A DNA stretch of 64,000 bases from Eggerthella sp. (GCA_030540085.1 JAUNWY010000008.1:1-64000); one strand, 5' to 3'. Counted from the stretch's first letter, positions 34,873 to 44,955 are shown. Numbers and translations: made by a program. Notes: a model not told the origin generated them from the sequence alone.

Positions 34873-37344
34873 CTATCCTCGAACTTCAGCACCCGTAGCG
34901 CCGCATACCTTCTTGATAAGGCGTGCATGCTGCTTATCCACCTCTTCAGTGGTAAGCGTACGATCAGCGGCACGATATTCGAGTGCATACGCCATCGACT
35001 TCTTGCCGGCGCCCACGCGCTTTTCATCGCGATACACGTCGAAGAGCTGAGCAGAAGCAAGAAGCTTGCCGCCCGCAGAGCTGATGCAACGAGAAAGCTT
35101 TTCATGCGTAACCTCTTCGTCAACCACGAAGGCAACGTCCATGGTTACCGCAGGGAACACCGGCACATCAACGTAGTCGCGAGCAGGACGGGCAGCCTTG
35201 ATCAGGGCATCAAGATCGAGCTCGAATGCAACGATGGGAGCCTGAGCCTCAAAAGCCTCTGCCGCCATAGGATGGATTTCTCCAACCCAGCCAAGCACGG
35301 TGCCGCCGGAAAGAACCTGTGCAGCACGTCCGGGCTGCAGATGGGGAGCCTCTTCTGCGGAAAGGGCCTTGAAGCGAGGCTTCGGGATGGCCAATTCGCG
35401 AATAAGGTTTTCGATAACGCCCTTGCCATCGAAGAAATCGAAGGCCACGGTCTTGCGATTCCAGGCATCGTCGCCCATTCCACCAGCCATAACAGCGGCA
35501 AGACGCTGGCGCTCCTTGGGCTTCTTGTGACCCTCAGCACCGAAGAACACCACGCCAGTTTCGTAGAGCTGAACGTTATGAACGCCACGGGACTGGTTGT
35601 AAGCAACACTGCGCATAAGGCCGGGGATGATGGACTGGCGCATAACCGACTGCTCGGCATTGAGCGGGTTCAGCAGCTCAACGGGAACGCCCATGCCCTC
35701 GGTGGACATACGCAGCTGCTCGAGCTCGTGCGGGTCAGCGAACGAATACGTCATGGTCTCGTTCAGGCCCGATGCACGCATGGTGTCGTTAACCACGTCG
35801 AGCGTGCGCTGAGCCTCAGTGCGAACGCCGAAGCGACCGCGACCACCAGGCAAGGTAGGCTCAATGCGATCCATGCCGTACAGGCGCAGAACCTCTTCGT
35901 ACAGATCGATTTCACGCGGAAGGTCGGGGCGGAAGGTGGGAGCCGTAACCTCAAGGACGTTCTCGGCTTCGCCGTCTTCAACCTTGCAGCCCAAACGACC
36001 CAGAATGTCCACGATGAACTCGCGGGGAATCTGGGCGCCCATCATGCCGTTGAAACGATCGATGCGGAACTGCAGGTGGAACTCTTCCGACTTCACCGGC
36101 CATACGTCGATGATGCCGTTTTCGTTTCCTTCGGCATAGCTTACGGTACCGCCCGAAACGGCAGCGATAAGGGCAGCAGCGGCGGCAGAGCGCTCTTCGA
36201 TGCCATGATCATCTACGCCACGCTCATAACGCATGGAGCTTTCGGAGATAAGCCCGAGGTTGCGGCTGGTGCGGCTGGTGCGGCCAGCTTCAAACGTAGC
36301 CGTTTCCAGCAAAACGTCGGTGGTTTCTTCCGTAACCTCGGTTGCCAGGCCGCCCATAACGCCAGCCAAGGCAACTGCGCCCTGGTCGGGCGTTGCGATA
36401 ACCGTCATATCGGACGTGAGCACGCGCTCTTCGCCGTCGAGCGTAGTAAGCTTTTCGCCTTCCTCGGCAGCGCGAACAACGATGTTCGCCTTGCCTTCGG
36501 CGTTCTTCAGCTTGTCCAAGTCGAAGGCATGGAGCGGCTGACCGAACAGGAACAGGATGTAGTTGGTTACGTCAACGATGTTGTTGATGGAACGCTGACC
36601 GATAGCAGCCAAGCGCTCCACCATCCAGTCGGGGCTAGGGCCTACCTTGCAGCCGCGGATAACGCGAGCGGTATAGCGAGAGCAGCGGGTTTCGTCGGCG
36701 ATGGAAACGCTCACCTCGGAATCAAGGGCGGCGGCATCCTTGTTAAGCTCAAGCTTGCCTGCCATCTCGGCCAAGGGGCTCGTGTAGGGCTCCTGGTACA
36801 TAGCTCCCACTTCGCGAGCCATGCCCACCATGGAAAGGCAGTCGGGGCGGTTCGGGGTGATTTCCAAATCGAGCACCGTATCGGACATCTTCAGGTAATC
36901 GGCAATGGGCTGGCCGGTAGGAGCATCGTCGGGAAGCACCCAAATGCCATCGTGCTCGTTACCCATGCCCAGCTCGCGCTGAGAGCAGCACATACCGCAG
37001 CTCGTAACGCCGCGCAGCTTCGACTTCTTAATCTTGAAGTCGCCAGGGAGCACCGCGCCGATGGTGGCAACGGGAACCTTGATTCCAGCAGCGATGTTGG
37101 GAGCGCCGCATACGATCTGCACGGGCTCTTCCGCACCAACATCTACCGTGGTTACGTGCATATGATCGCTGTCGGGGTGATCGACGCAGGTGAGCACATG
37201 GCCGACGACAACGCCGTCGAACACATCGCCGGTGCGCTCCACGCCTTCAACGCCCGTACCGGTAAGGTCTAAGCGATCGCAGAATTCTTTGATGTCCTGC
37301 GGGACCTCAACATAATCAGAAAGCCATTTCAAAGATACTTTCAT
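34873..37344 (-). CDS. pheT: Phenylalanyl-tRNA synthetase beta subunit
   Basis: Large subunit of the alpha2-beta2 PheRS. The 823-residue protein begins MKVSLKWLSDYVEVPQD and carries the N-terminal EMAP/OB tRNA-binding domain (about 40-150, with CGAPNIAAG and CCSQRELGM). B3/B4 editing and B5 domains follow. The C-terminal anticodon-binding ferredoxin-like domain contains VPVFPAVTMDVAFVVDEEV. The ATG has AAAGAG upstream. It lies about 210 bases downstream of pheS and is under the same T-box. Confidence 0.97.
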   Translation of the reverse strand: MKVSLKWLSDYVEVPQDIKEFCDRLDLTGTGVEGVERTGDVFDGVVVGHVLTCVDHPDSDHMHVTTVDVGAEEPVQIVCGAPNIAAGIKVPVATIGAVLPGDFKIKKSKLRGVTSCGMCCSQRELGMGNEHDGIWVLPDDAPTGQPIADYLKMSDTVLDLEITPNRPDCLSMVGMAREVGAMYQEPYTSPLAEMAGKLELNKDAAALDSEVSVSIADETRCSRYTARVIRGCKVGPSPDWMVERLAAIGQRSINNIVDVTNYILFLFGQPLHAFDLDKLKNAEGKANIVVRAAEEGEKLTTLDGEERVLTSDMTVIATPDQGAVALAGVMGGLATEVTEETTDVLLETATFEAGRTSRTSRNLGLISESSMRYERGVDDHGIEERSAAAAALIAAVSGGTVSYAEGNENGIIDVWPVKSEEFHLQFRIDRFNGMMGAQIPREFIVDILGRLGCKVEDGEAENVLEVTAPTFRPDLPREIDLYEEVLRLYGMDRIEPTLPGGRGRFGVRTEAQRTLDVVNDTMRASGLNETMTYSFADPHELEQLRMSTEGMGVPVELLNPLNAEQSVMRQSIIPGLMRSVAYNQSRGVHNVQLYETGVVFFGAEGHKKPKERQRLAAVMAGGMGDDAWNRKTVAFDFFDGKGVIENLIRELAIPKPRFKALSAEEAPHLQPGRAAQVLSGGTVLGWVGEIHPMAAEAFEAQAPIVAFELDLDALIKAARPARDYVDVPVFPAVTMDVAFVVDEEVTHEKLSRCISSAGGKLLASAQLFDVYRDEKRVGAGKKSMAYALEYRAADRTLTTEEVDKQHARLIKKVCGATGAEVRG

Positions 37345-37554
37345 GTTTGTCTCTTTCTAGTTAGAACTATTCAAACAACCAAGAGTCCTTGGTTGAAACA
37401 AAGTCAGCGAGGGCAATTATGGCGAGTGCAGCTGGCGTGAGGGAGGGCGCTACGCGTACGGCGTACGTGAAGCCCTCCTGCAGCGCCAGATGTGCCGCCA
37501 TAATTGGCCGCAGCGTCGGCTTGTGCGTTGGCCGACAGGCCGACGCAACTCAAT

Positions 37555-38637
37555 TTAGAACTGACGCAAGAAGCGCATATCGCCTTCCAGCAGCATTCGG
37601 AGGTCGGGTACGTTGTACTTCAGGCAAGCTACGCGTTCCACGCCCACGCCAAAGGCGAAGCCGGAATACACTTCAGGGTCGATGCCGGACATGCGCAGAA
37701 CGTTCGGGTCAACCATGCCGCAGCCCAGAATCTCCAACCAACCAGTGCCCTTGCACATGCGGCAACGCTCGCCGTCGTGCAGGTGGCCGGTACCACCGCA
37801 TACGCCGCAGCTGACGTCGGCTTCAGCGGAAGGCTCGGTGAACGGGAAGAAGTGCGCACGGAAGCGAGTCTTGCGATCGGGACCGAACATTTGCTTGCAG
37901 AAGTATTCGAGCGTGCCCTTCAGGTCGCCGAAGGTGATGTTCTTGTCTACCACCAGGCCTTCGCACTGCGTGAACTGGGGAAGGTGCGAAGGGTCAGCAA
38001 CGTCGCGACGGTACACCTTGCCAGGGGCAATGATGTAAATAGGAAGATCCTGGTCTTCCATAACGTGAACCTGAACGCCGGAAGTCTGGGTGCGCAGCAG
38101 CACGTCGGACTCGCCGCGGACATTCGACTGCTCGCCCGAAAGGTCACGCACATAGAACGTATCCTGCATGGAGCGGCTGGGGTGATCGGCAGGAGCATTC
38201 AGCGCCGTGAAGTTGTACCAGTCGGTTTCGACTTCAGGGCCGGTTGCAACGGTGTAGCCAAGACCCAGGAAGATCTCGGAGATTTCATCGGAAATAGCGT
38301 TGATCAGGTGACGCGTGCCCATCTGCTGGGAGCGGCCGGGCAACGTGATGTCGATGGCATCGGCTTCCATGCGAGCCTCGAGCTCTGCATGGGCAAGTTC
38401 GCGCTTCTTGGCTTCCAGCGCTGCCTCGATTTCATTGCGGGCGGCGTTTACCGTCTTGCCCACTTCAGCACGATGCTCTTTGGCAACCTGGCCCATAGCG
38501 CGCAGGTAGCCGGTAAGCGTACCGGATTTGCCCACAACCTCTACGCGGATTTTCTCCAGCGCATCGGTGTTAGGCACTTTGCCGATAGCAGAAAGCGTAT
38601 CGGCATGCAGGGACTTGATATCGTCGATAACTGACAT
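37555..38637 (-). CDS. pheS: Phenylalanyl-tRNA synthetase alpha subunit
   Basis: Catalytic subunit of PheRS. The 360-residue protein has an N-terminal coiled-coil, then the class II motifs: motif 2 around VYRRDVADPSHLPQFTQCEG and motif 3 in SGFAFGVGVERVACLKY. GGTGHLHDGERCRMCKGTGW is a Cys-rich insert before motif 3. The frame is open to 38799 through the T-box terminator. The ATG at 38637 is the right start, with AAAGG upstream and the family-typical MSVIDDIKSLHADTL. Confidence 0.96.
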   Translation of the reverse strand: MSVIDDIKSLHADTLSAIGKVPNTDALEKIRVEVVGKSGTLTGYLRAMGQVAKEHRAEVGKTVNAARNEIEAALEAKKRELAHAELEARMEADAIDITLPGRSQQMGTRHLINAISDEISEIFLGLGYTVATGPEVETDWYNFTALNAPADHPSRSMQDTFYVRDLSGEQSNVRGESDVLLRTQTSGVQVHVMEDQDLPIYIIAPGKVYRRDVADPSHLPQFTQCEGLVVDKNITFGDLKGTLEYFCKQMFGPDRKTRFRAHFFPFTEPSAEADVSCGVCGGTGHLHDGERCRMCKGTGWLEILGCGMVDPNVLRMSGIDPEVYSGFAFGVGVERVACLKYNVPDLRMLLEGDMRFLRQF

Positions 38638-38699
38638 TCCTTGCAACCTTTCTTCAACTTCCGCGGGAACGCCGCCCAAGGAAAGCGTTCCCAGCACAT

Positions 38700-38960
38700 A
38701 AAAAAGAGCCCTTCTCGTCTTGGTAAATCCAAGGACGAGAAGGGCTCTCGCGGTACCACCCTGGTTGATGCTGTCCGGCAAACCCGCACAAGCACCCACT
38801 TATGCCGCTCTGTAACGGGAGCTCCCGTCGGGGCTAATAACATCCATGGCAGAGCCACCCTGCTTTTACTCCGATGCTGGTGAAGGGAATCGCACTGCAC
38901 GCTTGCTGGAGCCTTTCAGCCTAGGGCCCCTCTCTGTGAGCTTGCGGTATAGCACTGCGC
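38700..38960 (-). promoter_or_regulatory. T-box riboswitch (phenylalanine) upstream of pheST
   Basis: On the minus strand, the T-box core AGGGTGGTACCGCG is at 38749-38762. It is followed directly by a terminator hairpin with a stem of about 20 bp (38705-38748) and six T. Upstream, GGCTGAAAGGCTCC resembles a stem I feature. A TTC triplet at 38882-38884, inside CCCTTCACC, is a candidate Phe specifier. Uncharged tRNA-Phe would favour the antiterminator and switch on pheS and pheT. The 5' limit and the specifier are inferred. Confidence 0.92.
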
Positions 38961-39107
38961 TGTCTTCGTCATCGCATATGCTGGGAAGTATAGCATTTCA
39001 TAGCGCGCACCCTCATGAAAGCCATAAAACTTGCGCTTGAACACGGCAGGGGCAAAGCCATGCACTCGACCAGGTACACAGAAAAGCCGCAAGCTTGCCG
39101 CCATGAG

Positions 39108-40898
39108 CTACGAGCTTTGCTGCTGGGCAACCAATTCGCGAAGGCGGGCGCTGGATCGATCCAGCTTTTCGGCCGCAACCACAATACGCCTTCCTTCTTC
39201 TTCTGGATCAGCGCGCTCCTTCTTGCTCGGACGCCGCATCAAAACGCGTCGCAGCTCGGCAGCGTCGGCTTTCACCTGCTTTTTCTCTGATTTCTCGAGC
39301 TGTTTCCCCGCCGCAGAAAGCGCTGAGTCCACTTCAGAAAGGAGCTTTTCGGCGCGCTGACGCACCTCCATGGTGGCGCGACGGAACTCGTCTTCCTCGG
39401 CATATTCCTCGGCGTCGTTGATAGCTTGCTGCACTTCGTCGTCAGACATGCGGTCGGAGTCGTCAATGGTGATCGACTGCTCTTTTCCCGTGTCCAAGTC
39501 CTTAGCGGAAACGGTGAGGATGCCGTTAGCGTCGATATCGAAGGTCACTTCAATTTGCGGAACCCCCGCAGGCGCACGTTTGATGCCCTTCAAGCGGAAG
39601 GTGCCAATAGCCTTGTTGTCCTTGGCCATAGGACGCTCGCCCTGCAAAACTTTGATCTCAACGCTGGTCTGGAAAGATGCCGCCGTGCTAAACGTCTTGG
39701 AATAATGCACGGGAAGCGTGGAATTGCGCTCTACCAGGCGCGTTGCCACGCCGCCCACCGTTTCGATGGAAAGCGAAAGCGGCGTTACGTCGAGCAGCAG
39801 CAAGCTGTTTGAGCGAACGATGCCCGTAGTAGCGCCAGAAAGCGTATCGCCCTGAATGGCGGCTCCCGTTGCCACGCATTCGTCGGGGTTGACCGACGCA
39901 GAAGGTTCTTTGCCCGTAATGCGACGTACATGCTCCTGAACAGCAGGAATGCGCGTCGAACCGCCTACCAGCAAAACGCAGCCAAGCTCAGATGAGGCAA
40001 TGCCCGCGTCGTCGAGTGCCATGCGAACAGGAGCCGTGGTGCGTTCCACCAAATCACGTGTCATCTGCTCAAATTCGGCACGGGTAACCGTCATATCCAA
40101 ATGAACAGGGCCCTGTGAATTCTGAGAAATAAATGGCAGGTTAATCTGGGTGGAAAACCCTGCAGAAAGCTCCTTTTTGGCCTGCTCGGCCGCCTCCATC
40201 ACACGCTGCATAGCCATAGCGTTGCGGTGCAGGTCTTCACCCTGTTCGCGCTTGAATTCCTGAACAATATGGTCCACCAAACGCTCGTCGAAATCGTCGC
40301 CGCCCAAATGGTTATCGCCCGATGTTGCCAAAACCTCGATAACGTCATCGCCGATCTCGATGATGGAAACATCGAATGTGCCGCCACCCAGGTCATACAC
40401 CATGACCTTCTGAGGCGTGCCGTTATCCAGGCCGTATGCCAGCGCAGCGCTTGTGGGCTCATTGATAATACGCAGCACATTCAAGCCGGCAATACGACCT
40501 GCATCTTTGGTTGCCTGGCGCTGCGAATCGTCGAAATAAGCAGGTACCGTGATAACGGCATCGGTAACATCCCTACCCAGATACTGCTCGGCATCTCGGC
40601 GCATTTTACGCAGGATCATGGCAGAGATTTCCTGGGGAGTGAACGACTTCCCGTCCACGCGGGTTTTCCACTTACTGCCCATATGACGCTTAACCGAAGA
40701 AATTGTTCGATCGGGATTTACCACCGCTTGCCGCTGAGCGATGCTGCCCACCAAGCGTTCGCCTTCCTTCGAAAAGGCCACCACGCTGGGCGTGGTTCGC
40801 TCCCCTTCTGCATTGGGGATAATGGTTACGCGGCCGCCCTCCATAGCTGCCATGCAACTATTGGTGGTACCAAGATCGATTCCTATTGTCGCACCCAT
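39108..40898 (-). CDS. Hsp70 (DnaK-type) chaperone, short C-terminus
   Basis: A 596-residue ATP-driven chaperone. The actin-like ATPase domain has [13 protein letters not shown] at the start, [21 protein letters not shown] and [13 protein letters not shown]. The linker and substrate domain follow ([18 protein letters not shown]-like order). The lid is shortened and ends in a charged helix ([13 protein letters not shown]), without the usual Gly/Met-rich tail and acidic end. No grpE or hrcA is near. A J-domain gene lies upstream on the same strand. It may be a second, specialised DnaK and not the housekeeping one. The ATG at 40898 has AAGGAGG upstream; the frame is open to 41009. Confidence 0.9.
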   Translation of the reverse strand: MGATIGIDLGTTNSCMAAMEGGRVTIIPNAEGERTTPSVVAFSKEGERLVGSIAQRQAVVNPDRTISSVKRHMGSKWKTRVDGKSFTPQEISAMILRKMRRDAEQYLGRDVTDAVITVPAYFDDSQRQATKDAGRIAGLNVLRIINEPTSAALAYGLDNGTPQKVMVYDLGGGTFDVSIIEIGDDVIEVLATSGDNHLGGDDFDERLVDHIVQEFKREQGEDLHRNAMAMQRVMEAAEQAKKELSAGFSTQINLPFISQNSQGPVHLDMTVTRAEFEQMTRDLVERTTAPVRMALDDAGIASSELGCVLLVGGSTRIPAVQEHVRRITGKEPSASVNPDECVATGAAIQGDTLSGATTGIVRSNSLLLLDVTPLSLSIETVGGVATRLVERNSTLPVHYSKTFSTAASFQTSVEIKVLQGERPMAKDNKAIGTFRLKGIKRAPAGVPQIEVTFDIDANGILTVSAKDLDTGKEQSITIDDSDRMSDDEVQQAINDAEEYAEEDEFRRATMEVRQRAEKLLSEVDSALSAAGKQLEKSEKKQVKADAAELRRVLMRRPSKKERADPEEEGRRIVVAAEKLDRSSARLRELVAQQQSS

Positions 40899-41105
40899 AT
40901 GGGTCCTCCTTATTTGTTTACCTCTTCCGTAAAACGCCGAGAGAGCACATGCATCAGCCCGCCCCGAAGGATCAGGCTTTTGTCGAGCCACGCTGGACGC
41001 TCGGCACAATCAAGCTATTTCGAACCGCACTGGATACTCGGCCCAAGCCCTGTTGCGCAAACCACGTCATACAGCCGCCTTCTTCATTCCCTATCTGCAC
41101 AACAA

Positions 41106-41153
41106 CGAAAAAAGCGAAGCCCGTCAGGAGCATCGGCTCCCACAGCTTCGCTT
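41106..41153 (-). terminator. Terminator of the J-domain gene
   Basis: Outer stem AAGCGAAGC/GCTTCGCTT (41112-41120 with 41145-41153), with an inner GGAGC/GGCTCC-type hairpin. The minus strand continues TTTTTTCG. It separates the J-domain gene from the Hsp70 gene. Confidence 0.8.
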
Positions 41154-41161
41154 CTTGTTTG

Positions 41162-41956
41162 CTAGAAGTACACTCCACGCCCCATTGCCGCACAGGCATA
41201 CTGCGCCAAGCACAGCCCGCAGCAGATAAGGCCTGGATCCATAGCGCTTATGGTAAATCCGCGCTTGGTTCCTTCTTGCTGATAGGCCTGCCCGGCCATC
41301 TGGAACTGTTGATAGGCGCGACGATAGTCAGTATTGTTCGGATCGAGCTTAACCGCTTTGCGAATATGCTCAAGCGCAACCAACATATTGCCCGCGCCTT
41401 TGTTCGCAAGCGCGCTTAAGTAGTACCAGCGGGCATTACGCTCGGCGCTCACGACACTGCTCAGCAGCGAAAGGGCTTGATCGTATCGGCCGGCATTGAT
41501 GGCCTCAATGGCACTACGCACCGTAGCGCTGTCGGTCGCCGAAGCCTCAGGGTGAATAGGGGCAGAAGCACCGAAGCCTCCAAAGCCGAACAAATCCTCG
41601 AAATCGACCGTAGTCCAACCGTAAGGTCCTTGCGACTGATAACCGCCCTGACCCTGTTGGCCAGCACCCGTGTACGATCCACGCGTGTAGGGGTTACCCG
41701 CAAAAGGATTTCCCTGGCCCTGATAGCCTGCACCCGCGCCGCTCGCCGCAGCGCGCGCATCACTGGCTGCATACTTTTCAGGATTGATTATGCGGTCGTA
41801 GGCCTCGTTGACCTCATTCATGCGCTCGGCGGCCTTGGGGTCGTTGGGGTTCAAGTCGGGATGATTCTCTCGCGCCTTTTTGCGATAGGCCTTCTTGACT
41901 TCATCCGCCGACGCACTAGGGCTTACGCCCAGAACCTCGTATGGGTTCTTAACCAT
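41162..41956 (-). CDS. J-domain co-chaperone with C-terminal repeat region
   Basis: A 264-residue protein with an N-terminal J domain (residues 4-68) holding the HPD motif in [11 protein letters not shown], so it should stimulate an Hsp70 ATPase. It lacks the zinc fingers and CTD of DnaJ proper. A Gly/Gln/Tyr-rich linker (about 75-120) leads to a helical region with tetratricopeptide-like character ([16 protein letters not shown] and onward). The last 20 residues have a [15 protein letters not shown] cysteine cluster, possibly membrane-associated or metal-binding. Its first eight bases overlap the end of the upstream gene. Confidence 0.85.
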   Translation of the reverse strand: MVKNPYEVLGVSPSASADEVKKAYRKKARENHPDLNPNDPKAAERMNEVNEAYDRIINPEKYAASDARAAASGAGAGYQGQGNPFAGNPYTRGSYTGAGQQGQGGYQSQGPYGWTTVDFEDLFGFGGFGASAPIHPEASATDSATVRSAIEAINAGRYDQALSLLSSVVSAERNARWYYLSALANKGAGNMLVALEHIRKAVKLDPNNTDYRRAYQQFQMAGQAYQQEGTKRGFTISAMDPGLICCGLCLAQYACAAMGRGVYF

Positions 41957-42827
41957 GTTCTACCTTGCTCTCTTCTGCGTTGTAGCGTTGCCATATTCCG
42001 GAATACAACACGCTGCGCAGCACATGCACATCGCGCTCCAACGGCAAACGCTCAAACGCATCGGCTGTAGCTGCAGCAAGAAGCTCCAAGTCTTCACGAA
42101 ACTCTTCGATCGAACGACCGGAAGAAGAAAAAGGATTGTAGCTTCCCGTCTCTTGATCTTGCCGCAGATCCATTACGGCATCCATGACATAGACGAATTT
42201 TCCCAATCTCGCACCAAAACGCCGCAAATCCGTTGCCCAAAAGTCATCCTTGTAGGCAAACAGGTTTCCCAAGAGGATTCCAAAACGATTCGCTGCTGCA
42301 TCGGGGTTCAACGCCCCGCCCGCCAAGCAGCTCTCGGGAGTCTGAGGGCCATCGCTTTCGCCCAGCGCCACCTCTTCTATGGAATGGATATCCGCCATGG
42401 CGTCTTCTATGGTTTGGCATGCTTGGGGTATGCAGCGCTTCGCCTTGCGGTACGGTATCTCCAGCGCCACCGCAGCTGCCCTTGCCTTGGCAGAATGCTC
42501 ATCACGCCAATCATCCAAACACTTGTGGTACGCCATGGCAACGCTAAGATCCGCTGCATAATCAGTAAATTCCGACTGAGCCACCTGCCGCGGCTGAAGC
42601 GGATGCACGGGGCAACGCTTTTGCAAAGCATGCTCTTCCGGCTCGTACAGCGAACCTAAAACCATAGCCAGAAACGTCATGTCGTAGGAAACAGCCAAGC
42701 GGCACCGTTGCCCATAACGAGCGCGGATCGATCGGCATACGCCACAGTACACCGCATGATAGCGAAGCCTCTCTTCTTCGCCCAAGCTTTCCAGATTGGG
42801 AAGAATATAGCCAAACACCCAGATCAC
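41949..42827 (-). CDS. DUF5685-like protein
   Basis: A 292-residue protein that resembles the DUF5685 family: an N-terminal FGYILPN, then [18 protein letters not shown] with paired cysteines, and a long helical body with CLDDWRDE and [18 protein letters not shown]. The function is unknown. Family members often sit beside J-domain genes, as here. The called start is a GTG whose GTGA overlaps the stop of the 37-codon ORF upstream, with AAAGG five bases before it. A second GTG three codons later (giving MFGY) better fits the family start, so the start is uncertain. Confidence 0.75.
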   Translation of the reverse strand: MIWVFGYILPNLESLGEEERLRYHAVYCGVCRSIRARYGQRCRLAVSYDMTFLAMVLGSLYEPEEHALQKRCPVHPLQPRQVAQSEFTDYAADLSVAMAYHKCLDDWRDEHSAKARAAAVALEIPYRKAKRCIPQACQTIEDAMADIHSIEEVALGESDGPQTPESCLAGGALNPDAAANRFGILLGNLFAYKDDFWATDLRRFGARLGKFVYVMDAVMDLRQDQETGSYNPFSSSGRSIEEFREDLELLAAATADAFERLPLERDVHVLRSVLYSGIWQRYNAEESKVEHG

Positions 42828-42937
42828 TCGGCCTTTCTGGGGTCTTTAACCAGAGCCGCAAACAACAAAGCAACTGCGGCAAGACCAAACAAGAAGGGCG
42901 CTACTCCCGTACCTGTTGCTTTCAGCGTATCGGCCAT
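42824..42937 (-). CDS. 37-residue ORF shaped like a cell-wall sorting signal
   Basis: MADT is followed by LKATG, a hydrophobic stretch (VAPFLFGLAAVALLFAALV) and a short charged end (KDPRKAE). This is the layout of an LPxTG sortase signal, with Lys in place of Pro, but without any preceding protein. Its ATG is one base after the hisI stop. Its TGA overlaps the GTG of the next gene by four bases, which suggests translational coupling. No good ribosome binding site is seen. It could be a small membrane protein or a relic. Confidence 0.45.
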   Translation of the reverse strand: MADTLKATGTGVAPFLFGLAAVALLFAALVKDPRKAE

Positions 42938-42938
42938 G

Positions 42939-43277
42939 CTAGAAAGACCGATAGAAACAGGTGGTTTCCCCCGTATGGCAGGCAGGGCCTGCAGGGTTTA
43001 CTAGGGCGAGCAAGGTGTCGGCATCGCAATCGTAACGAAGCTCAACCAACTTCTGTGTGTTGCCCGATTCTTCGCCCTTATGCCAGAATTTCTGACGGCT
43101 ACGCGACCAAAACCAGGTTGTGCCCTGGCTGATGGTGCGGTGCACCGCTTCTTCGTTCATCCAAGCCATCATCAGCACTTCGCGCGTTTGCTCGTCCTGG
43201 ACGATGCACGGGATAAGCCCATCGGCGTTATAGGTAAGATCCTCAACCTGCAGCGCGGCGGTTTCACGTTCGTTCAT
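42939..43277 (-). CDS. hisI: Phosphoribosyl-AMP cyclohydrolase
   Basis: Opens the purine ring of phosphoribosyl-AMP, the third step of histidine synthesis. The 112-residue single-domain protein has [34 protein letters not shown] and the zinc site in [11 protein letters not shown], with [17 protein letters not shown] at the end. There is no fused HisE domain. The frame is open to 43361. The ATG at 43277 has GAAAGGG upstream. It is the last his gene of the cluster. Confidence 0.95.
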   Translation of the reverse strand: MNERETAALQVEDLTYNADGLIPCIVQDEQTREVLMMAWMNEEAVHRTISQGTTWFWSRSRQKFWHKGEESGNTQKLVELRYDCDADTLLALVNPAGPACHTGETTCFYRSF

Positions 43278-43440
43278 GGTGGCCCTTTCGTCGTGCGCGG
43301 CTCTGCGCATGCTTCCTTTTATCACCTGCAAGGGTGGCACAACTAAACCATCAAAGAGCAAAAGAGCAAACGAGTTCCATAGTGCGCAAACCCAATATCA
43401 CTGCCGTCACACTATTCAGCAGCAAAACACCTTGTCGTAA

Positions 43441-43962
43441 TCATTCGGTGACGAATCGGTAGAACACTCCGCGCACGCCCCAATCGCTAATGCTGGTAGC
43501 ACCAAACGCACGCCATGTTGCGGGGCTTAAATCGAGCGCACGGCCCAACGGCGCCAAAGCACCTGTATCGGTAACCTTCGCTTCCACCGTTTTGCCTGCA
43601 TAGAAAATCTCAATGCTGCAACCTAGAAGATCCTTGTTTTCCTGTGGCACTGCAACGGTTAGGGAATAGTTGTTCAAAGGTATACCTGAGGCTGTTTCGT
43701 CCCATCCATCGTTGGTTTCAAGACTGTAAGCAGAAGCCAAGCCTTCCGACCACCCATCACCTTCGGGGCGCAATTGCTGCAGCTCCTGAAACTGCACCGG
43801 GTCTTGATCTTCCACACAAAGAGGAAGATCGTCGGCCGGTTTGGCAGCAGGCAGAATCGCCACAACGGTCAGCACCACCAACGCCACGATAGCACCGAAG
43901 AAAACCAGGAAGCGAGTTTGCTGAGAGCGGATGGCGGCAGCGCTTTTCCTTCGCGTGGGCAT
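43441..43962 (-). CDS. Membrane-anchored RlpA/3D-type double-psi barrel protein
   Basis: A 173-residue protein with one N-terminal membrane helix (residues 17-38) and an extracellular domain. That domain resembles a double-psi beta-barrel: ASAYSLETNDGWDETASG, then VEAKVTDTGALAPLGRALDL and SPATWRAFGAT. The Asp in KVTDTG and the DLSPATWRAFG motif recall RlpA and the 3D domain of resuscitation factors, which act on peptidoglycan. It begins one base after the hisF stop, so it is embedded in the histidine operon with no obvious biosynthetic role. Confidence 0.72.
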   Translation of the reverse strand: MPTRRKSAAAIRSQQTRFLVFFGAIVALVVLTVVAILPAAKPADDLPLCVEDQDPVQFQELQQLRPEGDGWSEGLASAYSLETNDGWDETASGIPLNNYSLTVAVPQENKDLLGCSIEIFYAGKTVEAKVTDTGALAPLGRALDLSPATWRAFGATSISDWGVRGVFYRFVTE

Positions 43963-43963
43963 C

Positions 43964-44728
43964 TTAGAGCCTTACGGGAATCCCCTGGGAGCGCATATAT
44001 TCTTTCACTTCACGGATGGTGAGCTCGCCGAAATGGAAGACGCTTGCCGCCAACACAGCATCGGCTTCGCCTTCGATGATGCCTTCGGCAAAGTGCTCAA
44101 GCTTGCCAACGCCGCCAGAAGCAATAACGGGAATGTTCACTGCACGGGAAACTGCTCGCGTGAGCGCCAGGTCGAAGCCGTCTTTGCTGCCATCGCGATC
44201 CATGCTGGTAAGAAGGATTTCACCTGCGCCGCGGCGTGCCGCTTCGGCAGCCCACTCGACAGCGTCGAGGCCCGTGTTCTTGCGGCCGCCATGCACATAC
44301 ACTTCCCACTTGTTGGGATTGCCAGGAACCTGCTTGGCGTCAATGGCGCACAGGATAGCCTGCGTGCCGAATGCCGCAGCCGCTTTTGTGATGAGCGTGG
44401 GGTCGGCAATAGCGGCGGAATTCACAGAAACCTTGTCGGCACCAGCGGCAATCATAGTGCGAATGTCTTCCACACTGCGGAACCCGCCACCCACACAGTA
44501 AGGCAAATGCAGCTCTTCGCTTGCGCGGCTTGCCATATCCACCGTGGTTGCACGGCCCTCGTGTGTTGCCGTGATATCCAGGAAGATAACCTCATCGGCA
44601 CGTTGCTCGTCATAGCGCTGAGCCAACTCGATAGGGTCGCCCGCATCGCGCAGGTTGACGAAGTTAACGCCCTTCACCACGCGGCCGTCTTTAACATCCA
44701 TGCACGGTATTACACGCTTCGTAAGCAT
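43964..44728 (-). CDS. hisF: Imidazole glycerol phosphate synthase, cyclase subunit
   Basis: Uses ammonia from HisH to convert PRFAR to imidazole glycerol phosphate and AICAR. The 254-residue TIM barrel starts [20 protein letters not shown] with the catalytic Asp11, and has the second catalytic Asp in [29 protein letters not shown] binds phosphate. The frame is open to 44779. The ATG at 44728 has AAAGGAA upstream. A 227-base gap lies between it and hisA. Confidence 0.97.
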   Translation of the reverse strand: MLTKRVIPCMDVKDGRVVKGVNFVNLRDAGDPIELAQRYDEQRADEVIFLDITATHEGRATTVDMASRASEELHLPYCVGGGFRSVEDIRTMIAAGADKVSVNSAAIADPTLITKAAAAFGTQAILCAIDAKQVPGNPNKWEVYVHGGRKNTGLDAVEWAAEAARRGAGEILLTSMDRDGSKDGFDLALTRAVSRAVNIPVIASGGVGKLEHFAEGIIEGEADAVLAASVFHFGELTIREVKEYMRSQGIPVRL

Positions 44729-44955
44729 TAGTTTCCTTTCTTGTGGCCTTATCGACTGATTTGCCGCCCGGCAGGGCAAAGTTAGTCAAAGCAGGTTGCG
44801 GGGTGCCTTGCGGGTAAGCGAGAGCGCTCGCCGTTTCAAGCTTTCCATTTTTTAAGTTGAACGGCGGAACGGAGCGCATAGCGAGCAACGCGAGCGGTAG
44901 CGGAGTGGGCGGCTCGAATACCCATCGGACAACGCGAGCACCGAACGGATGGGCC

